The translations under genes were made by a program, and so were the position numbers. A DNA stretch of 64,000 nucleotides from Nitzschia sp. pyKryTriq1 (lineage: Eukaryota; Bacillariophyta; Bacillariophyceae; Bacillariales; Bacillariaceae), in contig OY101121.1 of NCBI GenBank assembly GCA_956465555.1, forward strand, positions 2,380,722-2,444,721, given 5' to 3'. The notes under the pieces are model-generated. The model did no database searches and was not told the origin of the DNA. It worked only from the letters and a program-made list of their open reading frames with translations. Shown here in pieces: positions 44,610 through 55,066 of the stretch (positions within the stretch are counted from its first letter, which is position 1; every line of letters begins with the position of its first letter).

Positions 44610-45391
44610 TGATTCATGATCAACAACAACAACAACAACAAGGTAGTACTACTACTAGTAGAAGCAATAGTCTTGTAGTTTGTACATACGAACAACTGCT
44701 TTTCACATAGCTACTACTACTACTAGTACTGTCTGGGAGAAGGAAGACTACTTCATAATATTATTGTGGCTCTACTAGCTAGTATGTACTGGTGGTGTCG
44801 TAGTATTGTATTCGCTACCGACGATCATGTTGTGCTCTACTAGTAGTAGTAGTATATCGTAAAGCAGCGAAAAAGTAGTAGTAGTAGTTTGGCAGGGGAG
44901 TACTACTACTAGTAGTAGTACCGCGACTAATACTGTAGATCTTGGTGGTATCGTCCTCCTCGTCCTCCTCGTCCTCCTCCTCCTCTTTTATCAGGAGCCG
45001 CTGCTGACGGATCGTCGTCGTCGTCGTCCAGCAGCACCTACTCTACTCTTATAGTCCTATTAGCTAGAGTAGCTACGTAGTAGTAGTTCTTGTAGTAGAA
45101 GGTAGAATAGATAGATAGATAGATCTTCTTGTTGTTATGCTTAGTACTAGTAGTACATACTAGTAGTATTAGTAGTACAGTAGAAGCAGTAGAAGCATTA
45201 TTCATATTTTATGAGTGTTGTTGTTCTTGTTGTTGTGTGTGTGTTTGGAATGAAGGAATGAATGAATGAGTGTTTGGTTTGTACGTCGTGCGTTGTGTTG
45301 CATGGCATTGTAGTAAAGTATTCCCCCCCATGCCCCCCCCCCCCCGCCCCCCATGGAAGTGATCGTACTCGTACTGTACGGGACGACCCTC
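44610..45391. other. Gene-free stretch between convergent genes
   Basis: Dominated by TAG/CTA and ACTAGT runs (44640-45190), CCTCGT repeats near 44955-44990, (GATA)n at 45108-45123 and a poly-C tract at about 45325-45352 interrupted by single bases. No gene seen. Confidence 0.55.
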
Positions 45392-47494
45392 CTATTGTTG
45401 TGGTTGTTGTTGTTGTTGTTGTTGTTGTTGTGGCTGTTGTTGTCCTTCTTCTTCTTCTTCATCATCATCCCCAGAATTATGGTCTTGCAAAATCCGATGT
45501 TTGAACCGCTTGAGACGAGGACCTCCCTTGTGAGGAGTAGGAGTATCGTTGTTGTTGTTGTTGTTGTTGTTGATGCTGTCGATGATGGCAGCATTGGCAG
45601 CAACAACAGAGCTGGTACTGTCGCTAGTACTACTGCTGCTGCTGCTGCTGCTTACTCGATTCAACGGTCGCTTCTTACTAGTAGTAGCAGCAACAGTAGC
45701 GGCAGTAGCAGTAGACGCAGCAGCAGTAGTAGTAGTAGCGGCAGTAGAGGGTACTGCGACTGCGGCGTCGGGCCTGAGCAATGGTGAGGCTTGCTGCTGC
45801 TGCTGCTGCTGCTGGAGCAGGGGGGATGGTGGCGGTACTGCTGCTACTGCTGGTGCTGCCGACGAAGACGAGGGAAGATGAGTAGTAGAAGTTGTAGAAT
45901 GAGAATGATGTTGAGGAGGAGGATGATGATGATGATGGTGGTGATTGCTGGCCATGAGCAGTGCTTGTTGAAGAGGGGTCAATGTGGCGGCAAAGGATGG
46001 ATGAAAGCCAAAGGCAGCCGCAGTAGCAGCCGCAGCAGCCGCCGCGGCGGCGCCGTAGGGTGATGCTTGATGAGGATGAGGATGAAGAAAATGGGATGGG
46101 TGGTGATGGTGATGGGGATGGAACAAGTTGGAAGGCATACCACTACCATTCGCAGCGGCAGCAGCAGCAGCAGCCACCGCAGCGTTAGTAGAAGTAGTGG
46201 TACCACCACCACCATCACTTGCTAAAGCAGCTGTTGCTGCTGCTTTGTTTGACGCCACATGAGGTGGTGATGATGATGTTGATAATAATGATGATTCCGA
46301 CATGAAGAGTCCTCCGAGTCCTCCTCCTGCTCCTGCTCCTTGGTGTTGTTCCCCATGGACAGTACCCCGCATTTCCGGAGCCCCTTCTCGAAGCGCTTGA
46401 GAGGTCTTTTCGCGAGCCTTGGTATTTCCGACATCTTTAAAGGTATTATTGTTGTTGCCGTTCTCGTTGTTATCGTTATCGTTGTTATCGCCGTTGTTAT
46501 CGTTGTTTCGTTTCAAGAATCGGCCACCATAACACCGAATGGTATACACAATGCATTGTGCGATACGTGGCTTGTACCGGCGTTTGCTGGCAATGTAGAG
46601 CGGTTGAAAGGCCTTGACGAGTTTCCGGTACTGTTGATTTCCCGTATGATGATTGGATTCTCCACCACGTCCGCACAAGACATCGTCCTCTTCAATCTTG
46701 TCAATAACAATACTGTTGTTGATAGATGATGGTTCGGGAATTGGCTTGCCTTGAGTCGCTTCGAGCCAGGCTTGGGGATCCGCGAGGATCAGATCCAAGT
46801 TGTGACGATTCAAAAGAGTATTAGTATTAGTATTGTGAGAAGTATTCGCAGCAGAAGGAGCAGCAGCAGCAGCAGCAGAAGTAGCAGCAGCAGAAGTAGT
46901 AGTCTTGGCGGTACTGCTACTGTTGCTACTACTACCACCACTGTTCTTCTTCTTCATCTTCTTTTTCTTCTTCTCCACCACCGCCGCCGCTGCTGCTGCT
47001 GCTGACGATGATGATGAGGAGGAGGCCTTGTTGCGACGTTGTTGTTGTTGTTGTTGATGTTGATGAGCTGCAGCAGCAGCAGTGTCCGCATCGGCATCGT
47101 TTCCATCGGCCGCAGTACTCGCACCCATGTGGATGCTCTCGCTCGAAACCACACGTGCAGTGCTGGTCGGAGCGGGAAAGACGTGTGTACTGTTGCTGTT
47201 GCTATTGCTGGTGCTGCTTGCAGTATAGTGTTGATATTGCCCAAGATGTTGCTGTTGCTGTTGCTGTTGCTGTTGATGATCTCTCATCATTGGCATTGTC
47301 ATCGCCATGGTTGACGACGACGGACATGATGATGATGATGCGAGCGAGGTCGGAGCATTAGTAGTGTTGGGAACGTTTTCGTTCCCCTTGTTGAGCGTAG
47401 AAGTAGCAGCGGCGGCGGCGGCGGCCTCCCTTTTGCTCATTTCTTCCAAGTGAGCGACCGCCAAAGCGATGCTGTCGAGACCTGATGACGACAT
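45392..47494 (-). CDS. DUF6824-domain protein, Ala/Asn/Gln/His-rich (paralogue 3)
   Basis: 700 residues from the ATG at 47494 (MSSSGLDSIALAVAHLEEMS). A basic run KKKKKMKKKNSG precedes the domain (about 268-375): DVLCGRGGESNHHTGNQQYR, LVKAFQPLYIASKRRYKPRI, CIVYTIRCYGGRFLKRN, a ~30-residue Asn/Asp insert and FKDVGNTKAREKTSQALREG. This copy keeps the standard WVEV/FKDVG...REKTSQALRE ending. The tail contains His runs and a Phe/His/Pro-rich region (FHPHHHHHPSHFLHPHPH) and an acidic Gln end. The frame upstream of 47494 is (CATTC)n-type leader, so I did not use the earlier start. Likely nuclear. Confidence 0.85.
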   Translation of the reverse strand: MSSSGLDSIALAVAHLEEMSKREAAAAAAATSTLNKGNENVPNTTNAPTSLASSSSCPSSSTMAMTMPMMRDHQQQQQQQQQHLGQYQHYTASSTSNSNSNSTHVFPAPTSTARVVSSESIHMGASTAADGNDADADTAAAAAHQHQQQQQQRRNKASSSSSSSAAAAAAAVVEKKKKKMKKKNSGGSSSNSSSTAKTTTSAAATSAAAAAAPSAANTSHNTNTNTLLNRHNLDLILADPQAWLEATQGKPIPEPSSINNSIVIDKIEEDDVLCGRGGESNHHTGNQQYRKLVKAFQPLYIASKRRYKPRIAQCIVYTIRCYGGRFLKRNNDNNGDNNDNDNNENGNNNNTFKDVGNTKAREKTSQALREGAPEMRGTVHGEQHQGAGAGGGLGGLFMSESSLLSTSSSPPHVASNKAAATAALASDGGGGTTTSTNAAVAAAAAAAANGSGMPSNLFHPHHHHHPSHFLHPHPHQASPYGAAAAAAAAATAAAFGFHPSFAATLTPLQQALLMASNHHHHHHHPPPQHHSHSTTSTTHLPSSSSAAPAVAAVPPPSPLLQQQQQQQQASPLLRPDAAVAVPSTAATTTTAAASTATAATVAATTSKKRPLNRVSSSSSSSSTSDSTSSVVAANAAIIDSINNNNNNNNDTPTPHKGGPRLKRFKHRILQDHNSGDDDEEEEEGQQQPQQQQQQQQQPQQ

Positions 47495-49401
47495 GATGAT
47501 GACACTACTACTGGAATATGATTGGAATGTAATTTGTAATGTAATGTAATTTGTAATGGAATGGAATGGAATGGAATGTAATAAGGTAATGATTGTAATA
47601 GGATCAAGCAAATAAGCAAGCAAGCAAAGAGGAGATATGATGATGACAATATTTTAGTTATTGGCGAAGGTGCTTGCTTTTGTGCCTGTTTTTTGGGTTC
47701 ATTCTTGCTACAGCTCTAGTAGCGAGCGACCGAGCGAGCGAGAGGAGAGTGGTCTGTTGGTTGGATCGGTGGATCGTTCGTTGGTTTTGGTTGTTCGGAC
47801 GGGTAGAAGATAGTACAGTAGATCCCGCGCGCACTACCGTACACATTGTACGATTCAAAAAGGAAGAAAAGGGCTGTTCCATCCTCATTCTTCGCTGTCG
47901 TTAGTAGTTGTCGTCGATGATGATGATGATTCGTGCGTAAGTACCTTCTGGTACGATTTCTACGCAGTTGCAAATGTCCAATCCTCCACGTCCAGTAGTT
48001 TCATTTAACGAAACGAGCGAGCGAGTCAGTCAGTCATTTCAGAGTTACAGTACTACTTAATGCCCTTCCCGCTAATTAATTATTATTTAGTTCAATAACA
48101 ATAATGATTCAATCGTGTGGATGGATGGACACGATACGATACGATCAACAACGAACTATGTACCGGTATTATGTTACATACATCATACCGGTACCAGGTA
48201 CTGTGGTAAACGAACGAATAAATGTTGTACTCGTAACGACAACCACCACCACAACGAACGCCCGCCCGCCCGCCCTTCTCCTAAGTACAAGTACACAAGT
48301 AGCGAATGAAAACGTCGGTGCGTGGGATCCAGATTCTATCGTACCAGTCTACAGTACCGGTACAGTACTGTACTTGTATGAACTGTAGTAGCCAATCAAA
48401 AAATAATACATAATTATTAAAAAAATAACAAAGGCAGGGTATGTAGTGTCTACTGTATCCTACGTACATAGATAATTATTATTATGCCCATTCATGCATT
48501 GCCCAGATTGCCGCCGCCCCCATGCATGCATGATGCATGCTTCGCGATAGATCGACGATGATGATGATCGATGATCGATGATCGATGATCGATGATCGAT
48601 GATCGATGATCGATGATCGATGATCGATGATCGATGATCGATGATCGATGATCGATGATCGATGATCGATGATCGATGATCGATGATGGATGGGAACCCA
48701 ACCAACCAAAGGTCAAAGACAAGCTATCGAACAAACAGACAGACAGACAGACAAACTGGCAGTCTGTACTTCTGTACCACATCAACAGTGACGCACGCAC
48801 GCACAAACAAAGACGAGAAGAAAGCAAACAAGCAAGATCATGATCTTCTGCATGCATGCATGCATGCATGCATGATGCTGCATGATCATGCATCATCTGA
48901 CATAATAATCATCTTCTCATTCGCCAGTCGACGATCATCGGTAGTATTAGAGATAGATGATGAGCTACCGAGTACTACAGTAGCTCTACTAGCTAGTAGT
49001 ACAAGAATTCTCCTTTCGGGACGACGAGAGGAGTCACCGCACCACCACCACCACCACCACCACCATCACCATCACCATCACCACCACCACCATCATCATT
49101 CACCGCTCAAGCAGATGAAAAAAAGCAAGCCAAGTACTAGTAGTAGCTGCTACTACTAGTAGCTAGAACTCTAGCTACTAGTAGAGAGTAGTAGGAGCTA
49201 CTACTACTACTTACTGGTAGAGAGTACTTCGTCGTTTAACGAAAAGGCAGAGAAGCAATCATGGTGGAAACTCAACCGAACTAAAAGCCGCATGATAATA
49301 TTTCCTGCTACTACATACCGGGTACACGGACTCATATTGATTAAAATGTAAGCTAAAGTATACAAAAACTCCACTACGAGTAGTGACTGGCAGTAGACTC
49401 C
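47495..49401. other. 1.9-kb gene-free stretch
   Basis: Promoter side of paralogue 3 (GGAAT repeats at 47557-47580). It then has GTAC-rich DNA, the heptamer array at 48562-48686, (ACAG)n near 48735-48750, (TGCA)n at 48850-48874, (CAC)n at 49039-49095 and a dense TAG/CTA block (49135-49220) downstream of gene B. No gene supported. Confidence 0.5.
48562..48686. repeat. Heptanucleotide satellite (GATGATC)n, about 18 copies
   Basis: Uninterrupted 7-bp units, each containing GATC and, across the joints, ATCGAT. Three units make 21 bp, so every frame reads as an open SSIIDHR repeat on the minus strand. It is a tandem repeat, not a gene. Confidence 0.92.
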
Positions 49402-52400
49402 TTATTCTTCCCGAATAGTCCCCCCTCCAACCGCTACGGATTCGTACTCTTGTCTGTAGTTTTCTAGATATCCCACCACTATGGTTTCGCCTTTGAGTTC
49501 CCATTCCTTGCGGTTGGCTTGGACGTAGCTTAGATATTCATCCGACGCCACCCCAAACACACCACATTCTTTCAGCTTCTTGGCCAGTGGAATCAAGTAA
49601 AAGTCGAAGAACCCAATTTCACTCTTGTACCAATTCACGGAGGGGTCCACGTCAGAACGTCCCTCTTGATACGCCCGATACAATTCTTGAAAGAGTTTCT
49701 CATTCCATTTGATATAGACATGCCAATGCTGCATCGTATGTGAGACATCACTCGCTTGAATCAAATGCTCAATGACAATCGTAGCCTTGCGATTGGAATC
49801 TTCCAACAATTCGGCAGCTGTCAAATCGGACGACGACGACACGGGAGTAGTAGAAATATCAAAGGCCTTGGCCCAACGAGCCTTGCGTTGTGCGCCCAGT
49901 TCTCGATCGGCAATATCGGTAGCCATGACCGAGTTGACAAGCAATTGACGGAAACGTGTCTTTTCTTCTTGATTTCGATAAATACATTCTCGTAGCTCGG
50001 CATACTGGGGCTCCATCAAGAGACCCCATGCCAAATCCAAACTATTCTGTTCGGCACAAGACTTGTTATTGTACATTCGGGCCATTTCGGCATTTTCCTG
50101 AACCAGCGTCGCATTCGGTACACCCGGATGGTCGGCGTCGTGAATGAGAGCGGAAAGAGCACAGGCAAATTGACAAATCGGATCACTGGTAATGCCGTAC
50201 GTGTACTTGTGAAGATCTTCCCCGCCTCCTCCTCCTCCATCACCACCCGACTGGTGGACGACTACTTGCATATTGTTGTTGGAGTATTCGATGGATTGGG
50301 GAGTGACTACGCGAGAAAGGAGCTTGCACACACTCATGGTAACGTGGCTTGCATGCTGAAGAAGGAGAAGAGGCAAACAAAAATAAAAATAAAAGTGTGA
50401 GTACCAGTACCGTTCCTCATGATGATTGAAACCAATCCAGCACCCACCCACCCACCCACCCACCAACCAACCAACCAACCAACCAACCAATCTTCTTACC
50501 TCGAAATTATGAAAGGGGTTATCGTGATACATCTGAGCGATCGAAGTCACGAAATCAGTCAATTGACTAATCACTTCAGGAGCAAACTCGATTTGATAGG
50601 GATCAATCTTGGGTTCGGTCGGTTCGCTGGGCAGTTGAATGATATCTTGCACCTCGTCCAAAACACAAGTCGATTTCGGGCCAGTTTCTTCTTCGTCATT
50701 GCCCATGATTTGAAAGCCCTCCAAGGAGTCGCCACCACCACCACCACCGTTGTTATTGGTCGAGGATCCATCGTGCGAAGATGAATCCGTAACCTTGGTG
50801 CTACTGTCATGCTTACTCGTAGCGTTGTCGTCGTCCACGATGATAGTGGCAAGATTTGATGGAATCTGGCTGGGATCTCTATGCGCCAAAATCTGACGCA
50901 ACTGACGCTTCAAGACATCCACATTCCATCCAATCAAACGTTGCATACGATTATCAACAATCTTCTTGGCGATTTGGTCAATCGGTCGGGTCATAAAATC
51001 CCCAGAAACAACGCTAGAAACGCCTCGTTCAGTTCTTGCGGTAACTGATCGTTCTTCTCGTGACACCTTTGGTTGTTGCTGCCCTGCTTGTCCCACGACG
51101 AGCCAGTACGTTTGGATTTCTCCCTTTCCTTTGGCTTGGACCAAGGTGTCGCGTTGCTGGATCCAATGTCCTTTTCCAAACGCCTTGAGGTGTTCGGCCG
51201 CTTCCGAACTCAAATGGATCTTGTCTCGCATTCCCGTCGACTCGATTCGTGCGGCAGTATTGACAGTGTCGCCAAACAATTGGAATCGACTCTTTTCACC
51301 TCGCAAGACACCTGCCGTTACCGGACCACTGTTCGAATAGAAGGAAGGAAGGAAGGAATGTGTGAGTTGTGAGATGAATTTGCATGGACCGTATTGGATA
51401 TGCCTCCTCTTGTGATATTAACCTACCTGTGCAATCCAAATCGCATGGATAACTCGGCCGTATCGGGACCGAGACTTGTCTCCAAGCGTTGTACGACCTC
51501 CTTCATTCGGACCAAACAATCATTGGAAAATCGGGCCATGCAGACGGCATGATCTCTTCTAGGTTCTGGCAAACCAGCCACTGCGACGTAACAATCTCCA
51601 ATCGTTTCGACCTTGAAGACCTTGCGGCGATTTGCAATTTTATCAAAGGCGTTGTAGACGGTTTCCAACAAGGTAAAGACTTGACTTGGTTCTCGAGTAC
51701 TGGACCATGCCGTAAAGCCGACAATATCCGCAAACATGACTGTAGCATCCGGGAACAAATCCGCAATAGGTTTGGTAGTAAAGACACCCGAAGCATCTTG
51801 TTGAAGATTGTTTCCAAAGTTGCTATTCGAGCCACCACCACCACCACCACTATTGTTGTGGTTGTAGCCAAATCCTGACGACGATGCAGATGTCTTCTTC
51901 ATTCCAAAGGATTCTTCGACTTCATTCCCGTCTTTGCTGGGATCATCGTCTCCTCGGATCAATCGATCCCGGACATTGGCCGGGAAGAGCGAGTTGACAA
52001 TAGCGTCCGTTTTGGCGGCACGCTTTTCAATTCGTTCCGTGTTGCGTTCGACCGTCCAATCGTAGAGGATAAAGACGACCCCCGCCACGGCAAAGATCAT
52101 GAGGGCAATACCTGAATAGATCCAAGGACGAATCGTCTGGTAGAGTTCTTGGAATTCATTGGATGGATATATGTGAAAGATGTATTGTCCACACTCTTCG
52201 ACCGTCGTCCAGGTATCGAATACGCTCTCCACTTTCATATTGTCAAAGTCCGAATCGTGTTGATCTCCCGCTCCCAAATAGGTCACGTTCGGCCCATTGA
52301 TTTCAAAGGTAAATGGCGTTTGACAATTCTTTTCCGTCTCGACGACCAAGACAATTCCATTCACTCCCTCGGGTAAGAGCTGAGTGAATTCGTATTGCCA

Positions 52401-53291
52401 TTCGAGCCATCCGACCATGAATCCGACAATCTCCTCCTCCTCGGGAATTGCCAACAACGTTGTTCCCGATGATGCTGATGCTGATGATGATGATTGGAAA
52501 ATGGGAGTGACTAGGGCCGTGACGGGAGTCGTCGTCGTCGTCACCGTCTCCTCGAGCTCGGTAGTAGTACCGGTTGTGGAAGAAGTAGCGGTACTGGTAC
52601 CACCACCATCTTCGGTGGTAGTGGTAGTGGTAGTGGTGGTAGTGTACAAGACTTGAGTTTGGACGGGGACACGTTCGAGCAAGACTTGATCGACAGCTTG
52701 TTGCAAAAATTGCATATCCCGTCCATCGCGATTGGTCATTTGATAAATGGGCGGCATTACCGCCACTTCTTGTTCTTGACCAGCCGAAACAGCACCAACA
52801 CCAACATCCGTCGTCATGACTACCGTACTAGTAGTAGTACTAGTAGTGGTATGGGTTTGCCAAATGGGATAATAAAATGGAAATTGCGCTTGGGGGACAG
52901 GAGTTGCATCCGTCACCGAAGCGTTGCGCCAAATATAGTCGGCAGGGAGCTGCTGCTGCTGCTGGTCCAACGACGACAATAACGACAATTGGGATTGACT
53001 GTCGTTAAAGTTTTGGACCGAGTATCCTTCCCATGTTCTACGGTCCGGTCCCATGACTTTGGGTAGAAATGCCACTTGTTGGGATCCCGTTTGAAAGGCC
53101 AATTGAGCACTTTGGGCGTCCCAGTTGGGAACGGTAACGAATGGCCAAGCAGAAGTCGTACTGGTGGTCGTACTCGTACTGGTGGTAGCATACGAAGCGA
53201 CGCTCAACGTAAAGGCTTGAAAGGCATTTTGAATACTCCTAGCGTTCAAATCAATCGTTTCCAAGACATTTTGAGCGACCGTGTCAAACTG

Positions 53292-53328
<37 letters not shown>

Positions 53329-53868
53329 AGGAAACAACCAATAGCCAAACCGAAACGAGCCGCGTCGAGGGAGGGAAAAGAGAAGAGATGAACGAATGTG
53401 AGAAACGGACCACCGAGCATCAAGCATACAAGTACTACAGGATTCCATTTCATTCCATTCCATTCCATTCCATTCCATTCCATTCCATTCTATTCAGTCA
53501 CGTACCGCATCTTCAAAATCACCCACTTCTTCCTTCTGAGTAAACATGTAGGCGGCGACGGACACACAAATGGCCGAAACGACCATGATCACAAGGACGA
53601 ACAACTTGGCGGTCGAAATGAATTGGGCATGGTGACGAGAGGCCGCAGAAGTTGTGCGATCATTCTTCTTGTTCTTCTTCTTGTTGTTCTTGCCACCGCC
53701 ACTACCGGATCGCTGATCCAGGGTTCTCTGCGAGGGACTGTGGTCGGAAAAGGCATCCAAGTCCGAGTTGCTCATCATGTCGTCGTCCTGATTCCAAATG
53801 GAATCGGTGCCGCCGTGCATCGAACGATGATGCTGGTCGTGGTGTCGAACAAGGGTTCTTGGCGGCAT
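49402..53868 (-). CDS. Membrane class III nucleotidyl cyclase-phosphodiesterase fusion with extracytoplasmic sensor (gene B), 4 exons
   Basis: Exons 53506-53868, 51427-53288, 50500-51328 and 49402-50355 join in frame to 1335 residues. Residues 1-80 are cytosolic, helix 1 is at 84-110, a ~400-residue extracytoplasmic region follows, helix 2 is at about 510-530, then the cyclase (about 628-815) and PDEase_I (about 960-1290). The sensor block has FDTVAQNVLETIDLNARSIQ and VGWLEWQYEFTQLLPEGVNG, resembling CHASE-type ligand-binding modules, with Thr/Ser-rich inserts. Cyclase metals: D642 (MFADIVGFTAWSS) and the Asp of ETIGDCYVA. The selectivity positions are Glu and Gln, as in gene A. PDE: FHNFEHASHV is restored by splicing out a 144-bp intron with a (CCAA)n tract, and the metal motif HDADH is at 1089-1093. 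It probably couples an outside signal to cNMP turnover. Confidence 0.9.
53292..53494. repeat. (TAG)n and (CATTC)n microsatellites in intron 1 of gene B
   Basis: A TAG run (53292-53328) stands next to the acceptor and a CATTC pentamer run (about 53447-53491) next to the donor of the same 217-bp intron. GGAAT/CATTC pentamers also occur upstream of paralogue 3 (47557-47580). Confidence 0.85.
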
Positions 53869-54920
53869 GATGATGGCTGATGATGCTGGTGTTGTTGTTG
53901 TTGTTGTTGTTGTTGTTGTGACAAAAGAAAATAATCATCACATGTTGTGAATCATCATCGCATCCTTCGATCATCCATCATCGATCATCGATGATGATTC
54001 ATCACCACCGATCATCATCATTCATCGCATTCTCGCTGGATCGCGTTATTCTCATGGATGCATTCAATAGCATCCGGTAGGTGATGTGGTATACGTGGCG
54101 GAGCTTGGAAGGAGAATCTTGTTTATTCTAAGTTGTAATGAATGACGCACATGCCAAAAGGGCATACCATACACTTCCGCTACTGGCATTTTGACATTCC
54201 TATCTATGGCTTGCTTGGCATGCAAACATAAAAAGTGGAGAATCTGACGTGGTCCCGTCTCCAACAAAACGACGTCGTACTGAATTGTACGTGCTTATGC
54301 TATGCTCGAAGGCAAGGCAAACATAAAAAGTGGAGACTCTGACGTGGTCCCGTCTCCAACAACACGACGTCGTACTGAATTGTACGTGCTTATGCTATGC
54401 TCGAAGGCAAGGCTTCTCAAAACAGTAACTTCAATCCTTTTCAATTGCCTAACGAGAATTACTGAAGGAGAACTTTCTAGTGACTCCGCCCTTTAATTGG
54501 GAGTCGTCGAAACTGGCATTATCGTCCCTAAGTCGCATTCTCTTAACCAACACTTTCTATGTTTCCATCGATCGATCGTGCGTGCGATCTTCTTGTTGTG
54601 TTTCCGTACCTTTGGTACATACGAGTATGTGTGTACGTGGTACCAGCGCACCGGCACATATCCGATGGCCCCCCCGATCTATCCCCGCCCCCCCCCCCCG
54701 CCCCCGTCCCGCGCCTACTACTGTAGATCAAGAATTAGAATTAGTTAGTAGATGCGTACTCTAGTATCTATCTATAGCCAATGCTTCGTTTGGATGTTCC
54801 CTTGTCCCTTGGTCGTGTATTGGGGTAGAGGAGGATAGATACGATGCTGATGATGATGATGATCATGCGGGGTGACGATCATGATGAGGAGGAGGATCAT
54901 GGACGATGATGAGCGAGCGA
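53869..54920. other. Gene-free stretch
   Basis: (GTT)n at 53890-53918, GATCATC-type words at 53965-54025, the 95-bp tandem duplication at 54222-54411, and a C-tract at 54669-54705. No gene seen. Confidence 0.5.
54222..54411. repeat. 95-bp tandem duplication
   Basis: Unit 54222-54316 is repeated at 54317-54411, starting gcaaacataaaaagtggaga. Only about two substitutions differ (aatctg/actctg, aaaacg/acacg). The second copy runs into unrelated sequence at gcttctc. A recent local duplication. Confidence 0.9.
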
Positions 54921-55031
54921 TTATCCAATCTTCTTTTCGTAGTAGACTCCAGCAGGTCGATTGCTCCGCCGCCGCCGCCTCGTTTGCTGTTGTCTCTTAT
55001 TCTGGTTGTTGTTGGTCAAGAAGAATATTGC

Positions 55032-55066
<35 letters not shown>

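Noticed and set aside
48562-48686. CRISPR-like array
   Set aside because: Units are 7 bp with no spacers, and the genome is eukaryotic. The TTGTGC array at 13603-13686 was rejected for the same reason.
48492-49159. Frames with SSIIDHR repeats and a poly-His frame
   Set aside because: Produced by the heptamer satellite and a CAC run. No start context, domain or conservation signal.
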